Shown: positions 23,947 to 32,831 of the stretch, piece by piece
Position numbering within the stretch: the stretch's first letter is position 1
Layout: each line of letters starts with the position of its first letter
The notes under the pieces: model-generated
The model's database searches: none
Seen by the model: only the letters and a program-made list of their open reading frames with translations
Told to the model about the DNA's origin: nothing
Made by a program: the position numbers and the translations under genes
Origin: Clostridiaceae bacterium
GTDB taxonomy: Bacteria > Bacillota > Clostridia > Oscillospirales > Acutalibacteraceae
Assembly: GCA_016285645.1 (NCBI GenBank)
Contig: JAEERC010000035.1
Location: 1 to 64,000, forward strand
Length of the DNA: 64,000 nt
Reading direction: 5' to 3'

Positions 23947-26940
23947 TTAAAGCGGAATAACCGTAAACGAGAACTTAAGACCCTTGCTCGCGTCAATATC
24001 ATAGGCGGGGAGCGTGTCTCTGCCGCAGCTGGAAGTTCCCGTGCCGCGAAGGAAGCCGTCAATGTTTACCGCTGTTGTATTCTCGTCAACAAGGTCCTCA
24101 AAATGCTTCGCGCTTTCAAGGGATTTCTGCGAATACTTTCTTACATTGAATGTGAATTTTTCACCGTCAAAGCAGAACCTGAGGCCCTTCTTTTTGCCGT
24201 CCGTCACAATCAGTTCCCTGACTTGTGACCTGTTGCCGGAATCCTGAGGTTTTATGTAGGGCTCCTGCATTGAGTCAACATCGGTTTTAAACCTGCCGAT
24301 TACGCACTGGGCGTTGAAATCGCTCATATTCTCGCGTTCGCCGAGACCGTAGTATTCAACGGTTCTGAATTTTTCGGGCATTTCAAGAATGAGACCGAAA
24401 CGGGGGAAGTGCTTTGCCTCGGTTTTGTTTTTGAGGGGAGTAAACGAGGCTTTTACCTTCATCGTTCCGCCGTTGTCAATAAGATATTCAACCGCTATTT
24501 CCGCAATCTTTTTGCCGTCGGAGACAAGAGCGAACTCCTCAATAACGGTTACTTTATTTCCGCTCTGTTTGGCGTTTACGGTTTTGAGGCAGGCCTCATA
24601 ATCCGAGTAACCAGCTTTTTTCCAGTTGCCTCTCTGTGCGGCGTCGTTGTCAAGCAGCGCTCTGTAAATATTGGGAAAAAATCCCTTGCTGAAAGAGGGC
24701 TTCTGATTGATATACTGCTTGCGGCCTTTTTTATAGGATTCAATATAGCCCGTTTCGGAATTGAAAACAACTTCACCGTCGGCGAATGTCACTTTGAGAT
24801 TATTGCCGTCAGCGGCAAATTTCGCTTTACCCTTTGAATCGGGTATGTCGCAGGCGTAGGATTCCTTGAGAATAATCTGTTCTTTCGCGACGAAATTACC
24901 GTTATCTTTATAAGTTATATTGATGAAGATATCGCATTTTTCTTTCGGAAGTTTTACGGGGAAGTCAACCGAAACCTCGCCGCAGGGAGCGATATCAAGG
25001 CGAAGGCTGCCGTCCTTTATAACCTTTTCGCCGTCTCTCACAAGTTCCCAGTCAATGGTGAGATAATCGGAATTCTTAAACCTGTTGGTGTTAATAAATT
25101 TTAGTTTTCCGTTCTCATAACAAGCCCTGAGCGGACGGTAAACCGCCTGCATTTCATATGCGCCGGTGTGGGGGGTTCTGTCGGGATACATAAGACCGTC
25201 AACGCAGAAATTGCCGTCGTGCTTTCTCTCGCCGTGGTCGCCGCCGTAGGTATATTTGACTTTGCCGCGGGCGTGATAAACGGCGTGGTCAGCCCATTCC
25301 CAGATGCAGCCGCCCATAAGGTTGTCATAATTATAAAGGATTTTCCAGTAATCCTCAAGTCCGCCGGGGCCTACGCCCATTGCGTGAGCGTATTCGCAAA
25401 GGAAGAAGGGCTTGTTTGTATAAACGGGTCCTCTTGTTTTTTTGCCGACCTTTTCAAGATCCTCGTGATAGGTGTACATTTCGGATATGACATCATATCC
25501 TTTACGCTCGGTGCGGATAACGCCCTCGTAATGAACGGGAATCTCGGGGCAGATTGCGTGAAGGAATTTATAGCCCGCGTCCTGATTGGCGTAACCGCCC
25601 GCCTCGTTGCCGAGCGACCACATTGTGATACAGGTGCGGTTTCTGTCGCGGTGATACATTCTGCTGACTCTGTCAACATATCTCGGTTCCCATTTCGGGT
25701 TGTGGCTTATTAGGTCAATGTTGCAATAGGGCTCGCAGCCGCAGCCGTGGGTTTCAATATCCGTTTCATCTACGACATACAAGCCGTAAATATCGCAGAG
25801 AACAAGGAACTGGTGGTCGGGGGGATAGTGTGAGGTGCGAACGGCGTTTACATTGAGCTTTTTCATAAGCTTAATATCTTTTTCAAGTTCCTTGAAAGAC
25901 ATCACATAACCGCCCTTGGGGTTTGTGTCGTGATGATTGACGCCTTTGAATTTGATAAGCGTGTCGTTGAATGTAAAGAGATTCTTTTTTATCTGAACCT
26001 TTTTGAAGCCGGTGAAATTGCGCAGTGACATTACCTCACCGTCTTTATTGTAAAGCGAAACAGTGAGTGTATATAGTTTCGGTATTTCGGCGTTCCAGCT
26101 CTGAACATCGAGGTTTTCAAATAAAACGCAAGTCTGCGCCTTGGCTTTTAGAAGGGTGTCTGCTACAACCTTTTTGCCGTCATAAAGAGTTACTTTGACT
26201 TTATAACCCGCGGAGCGTCCTTTGAGGAAGGTGTCAACGCTGAGGTTCCATTTGTCCTTAATCTGTTCGGTCTTTACGCAGAAATCGTTTATATATGTTT
26301 CGGGCATCTCATAGAGAAGAACATCGCGGAAAATGCCGTTTTCCCTGAACATATCCTGGCACTCAAGGAAGGTACCGTTGGACCATTTATGAACGCAGGC
26401 GACTATTTCGTTGTCGCCGTTTTTGATGAGTTTTGTAAGGTCAAACTCGGCTGTATTGTGAGCGCCCTCGCTGTAGCCGACATACTGCCCGTTGCAGTAC
26501 AGGTCGAGGCAGGAGGCAACTCCGAGAAAACTGATAATATATTTATTTCCCTTTTTTGCCTTGAACTTTTTTCTGTAAACGCCGACGGAGCATTTTTCGG
26601 GGACATGTGGAACGGCGGTTTCAAATTCGTAGGCGCAGTTGATATAAACGGGGTTTTCATAACCCGTTCTCTGCCAGGTTGAGGGCACATCAATTTCATC
26701 AAATTTGATTCTTGAAGTATCTATGTTGTTGGGAACAAGAGTGTTTTCGGGATAATATTTGAAATCCCATTTGCCGGAAAGAACTCTTACCATATCGGAG
26801 GATGTTCTCTCCTTCGCAAAAGGCGTTTTGATAAGTGCCGCTTCGGAAGTGTAGGGGATAAAATAGGCGCGCGGTGCTGATTTGTTGATTTCGTAAACTG
26901 AAAAATCGTTGAAATTTGTTCTGTTAAAACTGTATTTCAT
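23947..26940 (-). CDS. lacZ: Glycoside hydrolase family 2 beta-galactosidase
   Basis: This 997-residue enzyme has the full LacZ layout: N-terminal jelly roll, immunoglobulin-like domains, TIM barrel (VNAVRTSHYPPDHQFL), acid/base glutamate E446 in WSLGNEAGG, nucleophile E516 in FFLCEYAHAMG, and the C-terminal small-chain domain near residues 720-990. No signal peptide is seen, so it acts on imported lactose or galactosides. Its ATG comes one base after the murC stop, and its ribosome site AAGGAAGG lies inside the end of murC, so expression appears tied to a cell-wall gene rather than to a sugar transporter. Confidence 0.95.
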   Translation of the reverse strand: MKYSFNRTNFNDFSVYEINKSAPRAYFIPYTSEAALIKTPFAKERTSSDMVRVLSGKWDFKYYPENTLVPNNIDTSRIKFDEIDVPSTWQRTGYENPVYINCAYEFETAVPHVPEKCSVGVYRKKFKAKKGNKYIISFLGVASCLDLYCNGQYVGYSEGAHNTAEFDLTKLIKNGDNEIVACVHKWSNGTFLECQDMFRENGIFRDVLLYEMPETYINDFCVKTEQIKDKWNLSVDTFLKGRSAGYKVKVTLYDGKKVVADTLLKAKAQTCVLFENLDVQSWNAEIPKLYTLTVSLYNKDGEVMSLRNFTGFKKVQIKKNLFTFNDTLIKFKGVNHHDTNPKGGYVMSFKELEKDIKLMKKLNVNAVRTSHYPPDHQFLVLCDIYGLYVVDETDIETHGCGCEPYCNIDLISHNPKWEPRYVDRVSRMYHRDRNRTCITMWSLGNEAGGYANQDAGYKFLHAICPEIPVHYEGVIRTERKGYDVISEMYTYHEDLEKVGKKTRGPVYTNKPFFLCEYAHAMGVGPGGLEDYWKILYNYDNLMGGCIWEWADHAVYHARGKVKYTYGGDHGERKHDGNFCVDGLMYPDRTPHTGAYEMQAVYRPLRACYENGKLKFINTNRFKNSDYLTIDWELVRDGEKVIKDGSLRLDIAPCGEVSVDFPVKLPKEKCDIFINITYKDNGNFVAKEQIILKESYACDIPDSKGKAKFAADGNNLKVTFADGEVVFNSETGYIESYKKGRKQYINQKPSFSKGFFPNIYRALLDNDAAQRGNWKKAGYSDYEACLKTVNAKQSGNKVTVIEEFALVSDGKKIAEIAVEYLIDNGGTMKVKASFTPLKNKTEAKHFPRFGLILEMPEKFRTVEYYGLGERENMSDFNAQCVIGRFKTDVDSMQEPYIKPQDSGNRSQVRELIVTDGKKKGLRFCFDGEKFTFNVRKYSQKSLESAKHFEDLVDENTTAVNIDGFLRGTGTSSCGRDTLPAYDIDASKGLKFSFTVIPL

Positions 26941-26941
26941 T

Positions 26942-28339
26942 TCAGCCTTCCTTTCTTTTTTCTTTCAACATTTTAATCATTATTTTTGCCGCTTTATATA
27001 TATCGCCGCAGCCGAGCGTAATAACGAAATCGCCCTCTTTCGCGTGGTCAACAACATATTGCGAAACCTCTTCAAATGTGTTGTACCAGACGCTTCCGGG
27101 TATCTCCTTCGCAAGGTCGGCGGTATAAATACCGTAGGTGTTTACTTCCCTCGAGCCCATTATCTCGGTCATTACGACCTTATCGGGTATTTTGAGAACT
27201 CTTACAAAATCGTCAAACAGTATTTTTGTTCTTGAAAAAGTGAACGGCTGGAACACAGCCCACACATTGTTGTAGCCCATTCCCATTGCCGTGTTCAATG
27301 TTACCTCGAGTTCCCTCGGATGATGGGCGTAGTCGTCCGCAATGGTTATGCCGTCAATAACATCCAGTATTTCAAATCTTCTTCCCGCGCCCCTGAAATG
27401 GGCAATCGCGGTTATAATCTCTGCGGGCTTCGCTCCGGTATGCACGGCGGAGGCAAATACAGCGAGAGCGTTGTAAATATTGTGCTCGCCGGGAATTGAC
27501 AGAGTGACTCTGCCGAGATTTTCATCTTTATAAATAACATCAAAAGAAGCGAACTCGTTTTTAAGTTCGATGTTGTCGGCGTAATAGTCATTGGTTTTAT
27601 TGAAGCCGAACGAAACAGTCGGCTTGTCGCTTATCACTTTTACCGATTCAATAACATCGCAGGTGTTCTTATCGTCACCGTTATAAATAATTTTTTTGGT
27701 AGCGAATGACGCGAATTTTTCAAACGATTTTTTGAGATTGTCAAGGTTTTTGAAATACTCAAGGTGATCCTCGTCAACATTGAGTATAACGGCGACATCG
27801 GGGGTGAGTTTTAAGAAATGATCCTGATACTCGCAGCTTTCGCACACCATATGCTCGCTTGAACCGACAATGCCGCTTGTGCCTGTAAGGGGGAGTTTTC
27901 CGCCGATAACGGCTGAAGGGTCTTTGCCGCATTCAATTAAAACCTGTGTGAGCATGGCACAGGTTGTGGTTTTGCCGTGAGTGCCGCAAACGCCTATGCA
28001 ATCGGGATAAATTCTTGTTATCGCTCCGAGAAGGTCGTTCCTTTCAAAGAGAGGTATTCCGGAGTTCTTTGCCGCCTCAAGTTCGGGGTTGCCCGCGAGA
28101 ATGGCGGAGGTGTAAATAATCAGTTCGGCGCCTTCTATGTTTTCCGGAACCTGACCGAGAGTGACCTTCGCGCCCATAGCCCTGACTCTCGCCAGAGTGT
28201 CGGTCTCGTTGTTATCCGAGCCGGAGATTATATATCCTTTTTCATTTAATATTTCGGCAAGCGGGCACATACCCGAGCCGCCTATACCTATAAAGTGAAC
28301 ATGTTTTACTTCTTTGAGCAGTTGATCTATTTCGTACAT
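26942..28339 (-). CDS. murC: UDP-N-acetylmuramate--L-alanine ligase
   Basis: This 465-residue Mur ligase adds L-alanine to UDP-MurNAc in peptidoglycan precursor synthesis. VHFIGIGGSGM near residues 14-24 is the uridine-binding motif typical of MurC, GTHGKTTT (119-126) is the ATP loop, and NVDEDHLEYF and DYAHHPREL mark the central and C-terminal domains. GAGGT lies 11 bases before the ATG. It is the first gene of a two-gene unit with the beta-galactosidase. Confidence 0.96.
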   Translation of the reverse strand: MYEIDQLLKEVKHVHFIGIGGSGMCPLAEILNEKGYIISGSDNNETDTLARVRAMGAKVTLGQVPENIEGAELIIYTSAILAGNPELEAAKNSGIPLFERNDLLGAITRIYPDCIGVCGTHGKTTTCAMLTQVLIECGKDPSAVIGGKLPLTGTSGIVGSSEHMVCESCEYQDHFLKLTPDVAVILNVDEDHLEYFKNLDNLKKSFEKFASFATKKIIYNGDDKNTCDVIESVKVISDKPTVSFGFNKTNDYYADNIELKNEFASFDVIYKDENLGRVTLSIPGEHNIYNALAVFASAVHTGAKPAEIITAIAHFRGAGRRFEILDVIDGITIADDYAHHPRELEVTLNTAMGMGYNNVWAVFQPFTFSRTKILFDDFVRVLKIPDKVVMTEIMGSREVNTYGIYTADLAKEIPGSVWYNTFEEVSQYVVDHAKEGDFVITLGCGDIYKAAKIMIKMLKEKRKEG

Positions 28340-28373
28340 TTCAAATTTTACCTCTTGCGATTAATTAATATTG

Positions 28374-28402
28374 ATTATAAAACAATTTTTATAAAAAATA
28401 AA
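28374..28402 (-). promoter_or_regulatory. Probable promoter of murC-lacZ
   Basis: On the minus strand a perfect TATAAT (28374-28379) has a weak -35, TTTATT (28397-28402), at 17 bases. The surrounding DNA is nearly pure A+T, so chance matches are likely. Confidence 0.4.
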
Positions 28403-28445
28403 TACTTTATCTAAAAATATTTTATATTATATTATTTATAATTAC

Positions 28446-28474
28446 TTGATTATTATAATGCGGTTTGGTATAAT
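28446..28474 (+). promoter_or_regulatory. Strong promoter of the tmk to tarI operon
   Basis: TTGATT (28446-28451), a 17-base spacer, extended TGG and perfect TATAAT (28469-28474) lie about 36 bases before the tmk ATG. No other convincing promoter is seen until 38.8 kb. Confidence 0.8.
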
Positions 28475-28509
28475 ACATATTTGTATAAGTATGTAATGAC
28501 GGAGGATTT

Positions 28510-29175
28510 ATGAAAGGAAAACTCATTGTTATTGAAGGGCTGGACGGCAGCGGAAAATCCACTCAGCTCGGCATACTGAAAAGCAGTCTTGAAAAAGACG
28601 GATATGAAGTAACTCAGATAAAGCTCCCGAATTACGAGGATAAATCGAGCGAACTTGTAAAAATGTATCTGGGCGGGCGCTTCGGCAGCGACCCCGAGGC
28701 AGTCAATGCCTACGCGGCTTCCTCCTTTTACGCGGTTGACAGATTTGTAAGTTACAACTGCTTCTGGAAAGAGGATTATTTAAACGGCAAAATCATTATA
28801 GCCGACAGATACACCACCTCAAACGCCTACCATCAGCTGACGAAAGTTAAAGAAGAAAACTACGATTCTTTTCTTGAATGGCTGGAGGACTTTGAATACG
28901 GAAAACTCGGTATTCCCGCCCCGGACGCCGTAATCTATCTCGATATGCCCATTGAGGTTTCACAAAAACTTATGACTCAGCGATATAACGGCAACGAGAG
29001 CAAAAAGGATATTCATGAAATAAATACCGATTATCTGAGCCACTGCAGAAAAACAGCCGATTACTCCTGCGACAGACTCGGCTGGAAACGCATAAACTGC
29101 GCCGAAAACGGCAGCCCCAGAAGCATTGATTCCATTTCATCCGAAATATATTCATTTATAAAATCGATTATATGA
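28510..29175 (+). CDS. tmk: Thymidylate kinase
   Basis: This 221-residue P-loop kinase phosphorylates dTMP to dTDP. IEGLDGSGKST (P-loop within residues 8-18), ADRYTTSNAYHQ (the DR motif) and VIYLDMPIEVS are family hallmarks. The sequence is somewhat diverged from the housekeeping TMK of Bacillus but has all functional segments, including a lid region with RYNGNESKKD. GGAGG precedes the ATG. The stop overlaps the next gene as ATGA. Confidence 0.88.
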   Translation: MKGKLIVIEGLDGSGKSTQLGILKSSLEKDGYEVTQIKLPNYEDKSSELVKMYLGGRFGSDPEAVNAYAASSFYAVDRFVSYNCFWKEDYLNGKIIIADRYTTSNAYHQLTKVKEENYDSFLEWLEDFEYGKLGIPAPDAVIYLDMPIEVSQKLMTQRYNGNESKKDIHEINTDYLSHCRKTADYSCDRLGWKRINCAENGSPRSIDSISSEIYSFIKSII

Positions 29176-30035
29176 TTAAATTTGCCGATTACAACGACAG
29201 GGAACAAATCAAAGACCTCTGGCATATATGTTTTAAAGATGAATACAGTTACATTAATTGTTTTCTCGACAATATATTTACTGAAAATAATTGTATTGTT
29301 TATCTGAATGATGACGGAAAAATCATTTCTCAGTTGTTTCTGATTGACGGCAGTCTGAAAACAGAGAAAGGCGTTTTTAAATCATATTATCTCTATGCCG
29401 CCTGTTCTCATCCGGATTTTAGAAAACGCGGAATAATGGGACAGTTGATTGATTACTCTAAGAAATACGCCCTTGAAAACGGTTATCGTTACATCTGCCT
29501 TGTTCCCGCCGCGGAGCATTTATTTGACTACTACTCGCGATTTTCCTTCATACCGTTTTTCAGAAAAGCCGTTACACAATTTACGAGAAATGAATTGAGC
29601 AATATATGCAAAAACACTGATATAATCGCAACGGAAAGTGATTTTCCAATCGAAGAGATCAGAAACAAATTTCTTACAAATAAACCTTATTTTATCCACA
29701 GCAAAAACACTCTTGATTACGCTGTTCTTGAAAACAGAAACAATAACGGTAAATTAATAACCGCGGGCAACGCTTACGCTTTTATAAATACCGAAGAGGA
29801 TTGCTGTGATATTTATGAAATCTGCGTTGACGAAAAATCGCTCGCAGGATTGATTAAGGCAATACTTAATGAAACCGATTGTGAAAACTATGTTTTTCAA
29901 TCACCGTCAGATTCCTTTATTGTATGCAGCGGATCAAAGATTATAATAAACGGCATGATTCTCGCTCCGGATAAAAACGCAGAAGAGTTAATTGAAAATA
30001 TCGAAAGCGCCTATCTCGGATTGGTTTTTGATTAA
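29172..30035 (+). CDS. GNAT-family N-acetyltransferase
   Basis: This 287-residue protein has a GNAT domain in its first half. HPDFRKRGIMGQLI is the acetyl-CoA pyrophosphate-binding motif (Q/RxxGxG/A type), followed by KYALENGYRYICLVPA and FYSRFSF-like strand 5. The second half, about 130 residues, resembles the C-terminal extensions of Eis-like acetyltransferases but is too diverged to assign. The acceptor is unknown. It overlaps tmk by four bases, implying coupling. Confidence 0.75.
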   Translation: MIKFADYNDREQIKDLWHICFKDEYSYINCFLDNIFTENNCIVYLNDDGKIISQLFLIDGSLKTEKGVFKSYYLYAACSHPDFRKRGIMGQLIDYSKKYALENGYRYICLVPAAEHLFDYYSRFSFIPFFRKAVTQFTRNELSNICKNTDIIATESDFPIEEIRNKFLTNKPYFIHSKNTLDYAVLENRNNNGKLITAGNAYAFINTEEDCCDIYEICVDEKSLAGLIKAILNETDCENYVFQSPSDSFIVCSGSKIIINGMILAPDKNAEELIENIESAYLGLVFD

Positions 30036-30047
30036 AGGAGTTTATTT

Positions 30048-30593
30048 ATGTTTTATCTTTTTATTGCAGACGGAACTGAAGAGGTTGAGGCAATAGCCAC
30101 TCTGGATGTTATGCGAAGAGCGGGGATTGAAACCGTCACCGCGGGTGTCGGCTCATCTGAAATAACCGGCTCCCACAGTGTTAAAATAAAGTGCGATATA
30201 TCCGCGGATGAAATCCGGCTCAATTCCTCGCTTGAAGGCATTGTTCTGCCCGGCGGTATGCCCGGCACAATTAACCTTGAAAATGATTCTTCCGTTCAGA
30301 ATGCAATTGCTTACTGCAGTGAAAACGGTCTTTATCTCTGCGCCATCTGCGCCGCTCCGTCTATTCTCGGTCACGCGGGCATTCTCGAAAATAAAAACGC
30401 TGTATGCTTCCCCGGGTTTGAGAAAGATCTTTACGGCGCGCAGATTCCCGACACCTTTGTATGCCGCGACGGCAATATCATAACGGGCAGGGGAATGGGC
30501 TGCGCCGTCAAATTCGGGCTTGAAATAGTAAAAGCCGTTAAAGGCGAAGAGGCGGCGGAAAAACTTAAATCCTCCCTCCAGTGCTCAATCTGA
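30048..30593 (+). CDS. DJ-1/PfpI family protein (YajL/ThiJ-like)
   Basis: This 181-residue protein has the DJ-1 fold signature: DGTEEVEAIATLDVMRRAG with the conserved Glu, VLPGGMPGTINL, and the nucleophile-elbow cysteine in CAICAAPSILGHAG. Family members act in deglycation or glyoxalase-type stress defence or as chaperones; which applies here cannot be told. AAAGGAG precedes the ATG. The next gene starts one base after its stop. Confidence 0.88.
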   Translation: MFYLFIADGTEEVEAIATLDVMRRAGIETVTAGVGSSEITGSHSVKIKCDISADEIRLNSSLEGIVLPGGMPGTINLENDSSVQNAIAYCSENGLYLCAICAAPSILGHAGILENKNAVCFPGFEKDLYGAQIPDTFVCRDGNIITGRGMGCAVKFGLEIVKAVKGEEAAEKLKSSLQCSI

Positions 30594-30594
30594 A

Positions 30595-31152
30595 ATGAAT
30601 AGTATTTCCGAAAAAAAATCGGCTTTGCGCCGTAAGATTAATCTGAAATCTTCACAGATTGAAAACAAGAGCGAACTCGATAAAGCGATTTTCGATAAGC
30701 TTATCTATACCGAAGCGTTTAAAAACGCGCAGACTGTGCTTACATATTATTCAATGCCCGGCGAACCCGACACAATGAGAATAATAGATTATTGCTTTGA
30801 GAATAAAAAGAAAGTCGCTCTTCCGGTCTGTTACGGTAACGGAATTATGGAGTTTTTTACAATTAACTCACTCAACGATGTCGCTTCGGGAAAATATTCC
30901 ATTCCCGAACCTGTAAATAAAAGCAAAAAAGTAATACCCGACAGTTCGTGCGTCTGTATTCTTCCCGCCTTTAGCTTTGACAAAAGCCGCAACCGTCTCG
31001 GAAAAGGCGGAGGGTACTATGACAGATATCTTCGGAAACACGCCGTCGGAACAATCGGATTATGCTATGAACAGCTTATTGAAGAAAACATTCCCGTTGA
31101 GGGTTTTGATATAAAAGCAGATATTGTTATTACCGACAAAAACATATATTGA
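30595..31152 (+). CDS. 5-formyltetrahydrofolate cyclo-ligase
   Basis: This 185-residue protein matches the 5-formyl-THF cyclo-ligase family, which converts 5-formyl-THF to methenyl-THF using ATP. The N-terminal KSALRRKINLKSSQIENKSE, the middle KKVALPVCY and the C-terminal LPAFSFDKSRNRLGKGGGYYDRYL loop are diagnostic. No clear ribosome site is visible and the ATG begins one base after the DJ-1 stop, so re-initiation from the upstream gene is likely. Confidence 0.9.
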   Translation: MNSISEKKSALRRKINLKSSQIENKSELDKAIFDKLIYTEAFKNAQTVLTYYSMPGEPDTMRIIDYCFENKKKVALPVCYGNGIMEFFTINSLNDVASGKYSIPEPVNKSKKVIPDSSCVCILPAFSFDKSRNRLGKGGGYYDRYLRKHAVGTIGLCYEQLIEENIPVEGFDIKADIVITDKNIY

Positions 31153-31179
31153 AATATGTTCCGAAAGGAGGAAAATCCT

Positions 31180-32829
31180 GTGGATGAGAACAAAAACAAC
31201 AATCCGTTTGACTCAAAAGATTTTTACATAATCAATAAGGATCTGTATTTTGACGAAGAGGAGAATCCCGAGGTATTCAACGGGGATAATCCCGATTTCA
31301 GCGAAACGGAAATATCGTTTGTAAAGGAATACAACACTCCCAAGCCTCAACCCTCTGCGCCCAAAACATATTCGCTCGGGCCAATAAACACCGAGGTTCA
31401 GCAGGAGAACAAAAAGAAAAAATTTGTTGTAACCTTTGACGACAGCGAGGATATCGTTCCTCCGTCGGATCCTTCCGCGGCAAGTCCGATGAGCAGGGGA
31501 GGAATATATTTTACAAACGGTATTCCCGACCTTTCAAGAACTCAGTACAACAATCAAAATAATTATCAGAGACCCGCTCCTCAACAGCAGCAGGTCAGCC
31601 GTCCCGCGCCCGTTCAGCAGCAGCAACAGAGGCGTCAGCCCGCGGCGAACGCACAGCCGGTCAGGCAGACCGCTCCGGTTAAGCAGAAACAAAACGCGCA
31701 GCAGAATAAAAATCAGGCGGCGCAAGGCGCAAAGAAAAAGAAGAAAAAGCCGCCCGTAACAGGGGCTAAATTCGCGTTCAGATTTTTAAGCGCGGTTCTC
31801 GCTTTTACGCTGTTTTTCTCATATCTCGGCGTTTCATGCTTAAATGACGTTCTCGCCATTACCAGAAAAGATGAGGATGTTTCCGTAACAATTCCCAACG
31901 GCGCCACCGTTGACCAGGTTATTGATATTCTCGACGACAACGACCTTATTCATCAGAAATGGTTCTGCAAATTCTTCTTCAATCTCAAGAACAAGCTTTT
32001 CAATGAAGACCCGGGTGAAATCAAGTTTATGAGCGGTGTTTACACCGTAAAGAAAAATATGGGTTTTGAAGCGTACCTGAATGAATTCCAGGAGGTTCAG
32101 GAAACCGCTAAAACCGTCAAGGTCTTCTTCCAGGAGGGCTGGACGATTTATCAGATGTTCGACAAACTCGACAAATTTGAAATCTGCAAGAAAGAGCAGC
32201 TTATCGCCTCACTCAAAGGAACGGATTTTGATTTTGATTTTATCAAAGACCTTCCAAACGACACCAACAGGGTATTCAAACTTGACGGTTACCTTTTCCC
32301 CGATACTTACGAGTTTTATGAAAAGACAGACGCGAACACCATAATACGCAGAATGCTCGAAAACTTCCGGTCAAAATGGACGGAGGAATACTCAAAACGG
32401 GCCGCCGAACTCGGCTACACAATGGATGAAATAATAATCATCGCTTCAATTATTCAGCGTGAGGCGGGCAACGCGGAGCAGATGCCCCTTGTTTCCTCTG
32501 TTATTCACAACAGGTTAAACCACTCCGTGTCCTATCCGACTCTCGGCTGCGACGCCACATCCAACTATATTGAAAAATATGTTAAACCCAATGTAACCAG
32601 CGCACAGGCGCAGACATATCTTTCATACTACGACACATCTTCAATAAAAGGCCTTCCCGCGGGTCCCATCTGCAACCCCGGTATAGACGCCATTGAGGCG
32701 GCGCTTTATCCCGAACAGACCAACTATTATTATTTCTGCCACGACAATTCGGGTCAGATTTATCTTGCCGAAACAAACGCGGAGCACGACCGCAACCTGC
32801 TTGAAGTTCTGCGCAAAAACTCCGGCTGA
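31180..32829 (+). CDS. mltG: Endolytic transglycosylase MltG
   Basis: This 549-residue protein cleaves nascent glycan strands and ends their elongation. Residues about 1-195 are disordered and rich in Gln, Pro and Asn with a basic KKKKKKP stretch. One membrane helix follows (FAFRFLSAVLAFTLFFSYLG), then a LysM-like domain (VTIPNGATVDQVIDILDDN) and the YceG catalytic domain with IIASIIQREAGNAEQMPLVSSVIHNRL, whose Glu is the catalytic residue. The frame opens at 31156, but AAAGGAGG at 31164-31171 sits inside that extension, so GTG at 31180 is the better start. In Bacillus, mltG also neighbours U32 tRNA-hydroxylation genes. Confidence 0.92.
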   Translation: MDENKNNNPFDSKDFYIINKDLYFDEEENPEVFNGDNPDFSETEISFVKEYNTPKPQPSAPKTYSLGPINTEVQQENKKKKFVVTFDDSEDIVPPSDPSAASPMSRGGIYFTNGIPDLSRTQYNNQNNYQRPAPQQQQVSRPAPVQQQQQRRQPAANAQPVRQTAPVKQKQNAQQNKNQAAQGAKKKKKKPPVTGAKFAFRFLSAVLAFTLFFSYLGVSCLNDVLAITRKDEDVSVTIPNGATVDQVIDILDDNDLIHQKWFCKFFFNLKNKLFNEDPGEIKFMSGVYTVKKNMGFEAYLNEFQEVQETAKTVKVFFQEGWTIYQMFDKLDKFEICKKEQLIASLKGTDFDFDFIKDLPNDTNRVFKLDGYLFPDTYEFYEKTDANTIIRRMLENFRSKWTEEYSKRAAELGYTMDEIIIIASIIQREAGNAEQMPLVSSVIHNRLNHSVSYPTLGCDATSNYIEKYVKPNVTSAQAQTYLSYYDTSSIKGLPAGPICNPGIDAIEAALYPEQTNYYYFCHDNSGQIYLAETNAEHDRNLLEVLRKNSG

Positions 32830-32831
32830 TT

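Noticed and set aside
25168..25713. 181-residue plus-strand open frame with hydrophobic segments
   Set aside because: It is antisense to the catalytic domain of lacZ; the hydrophobicity comes from complementing the real codons.
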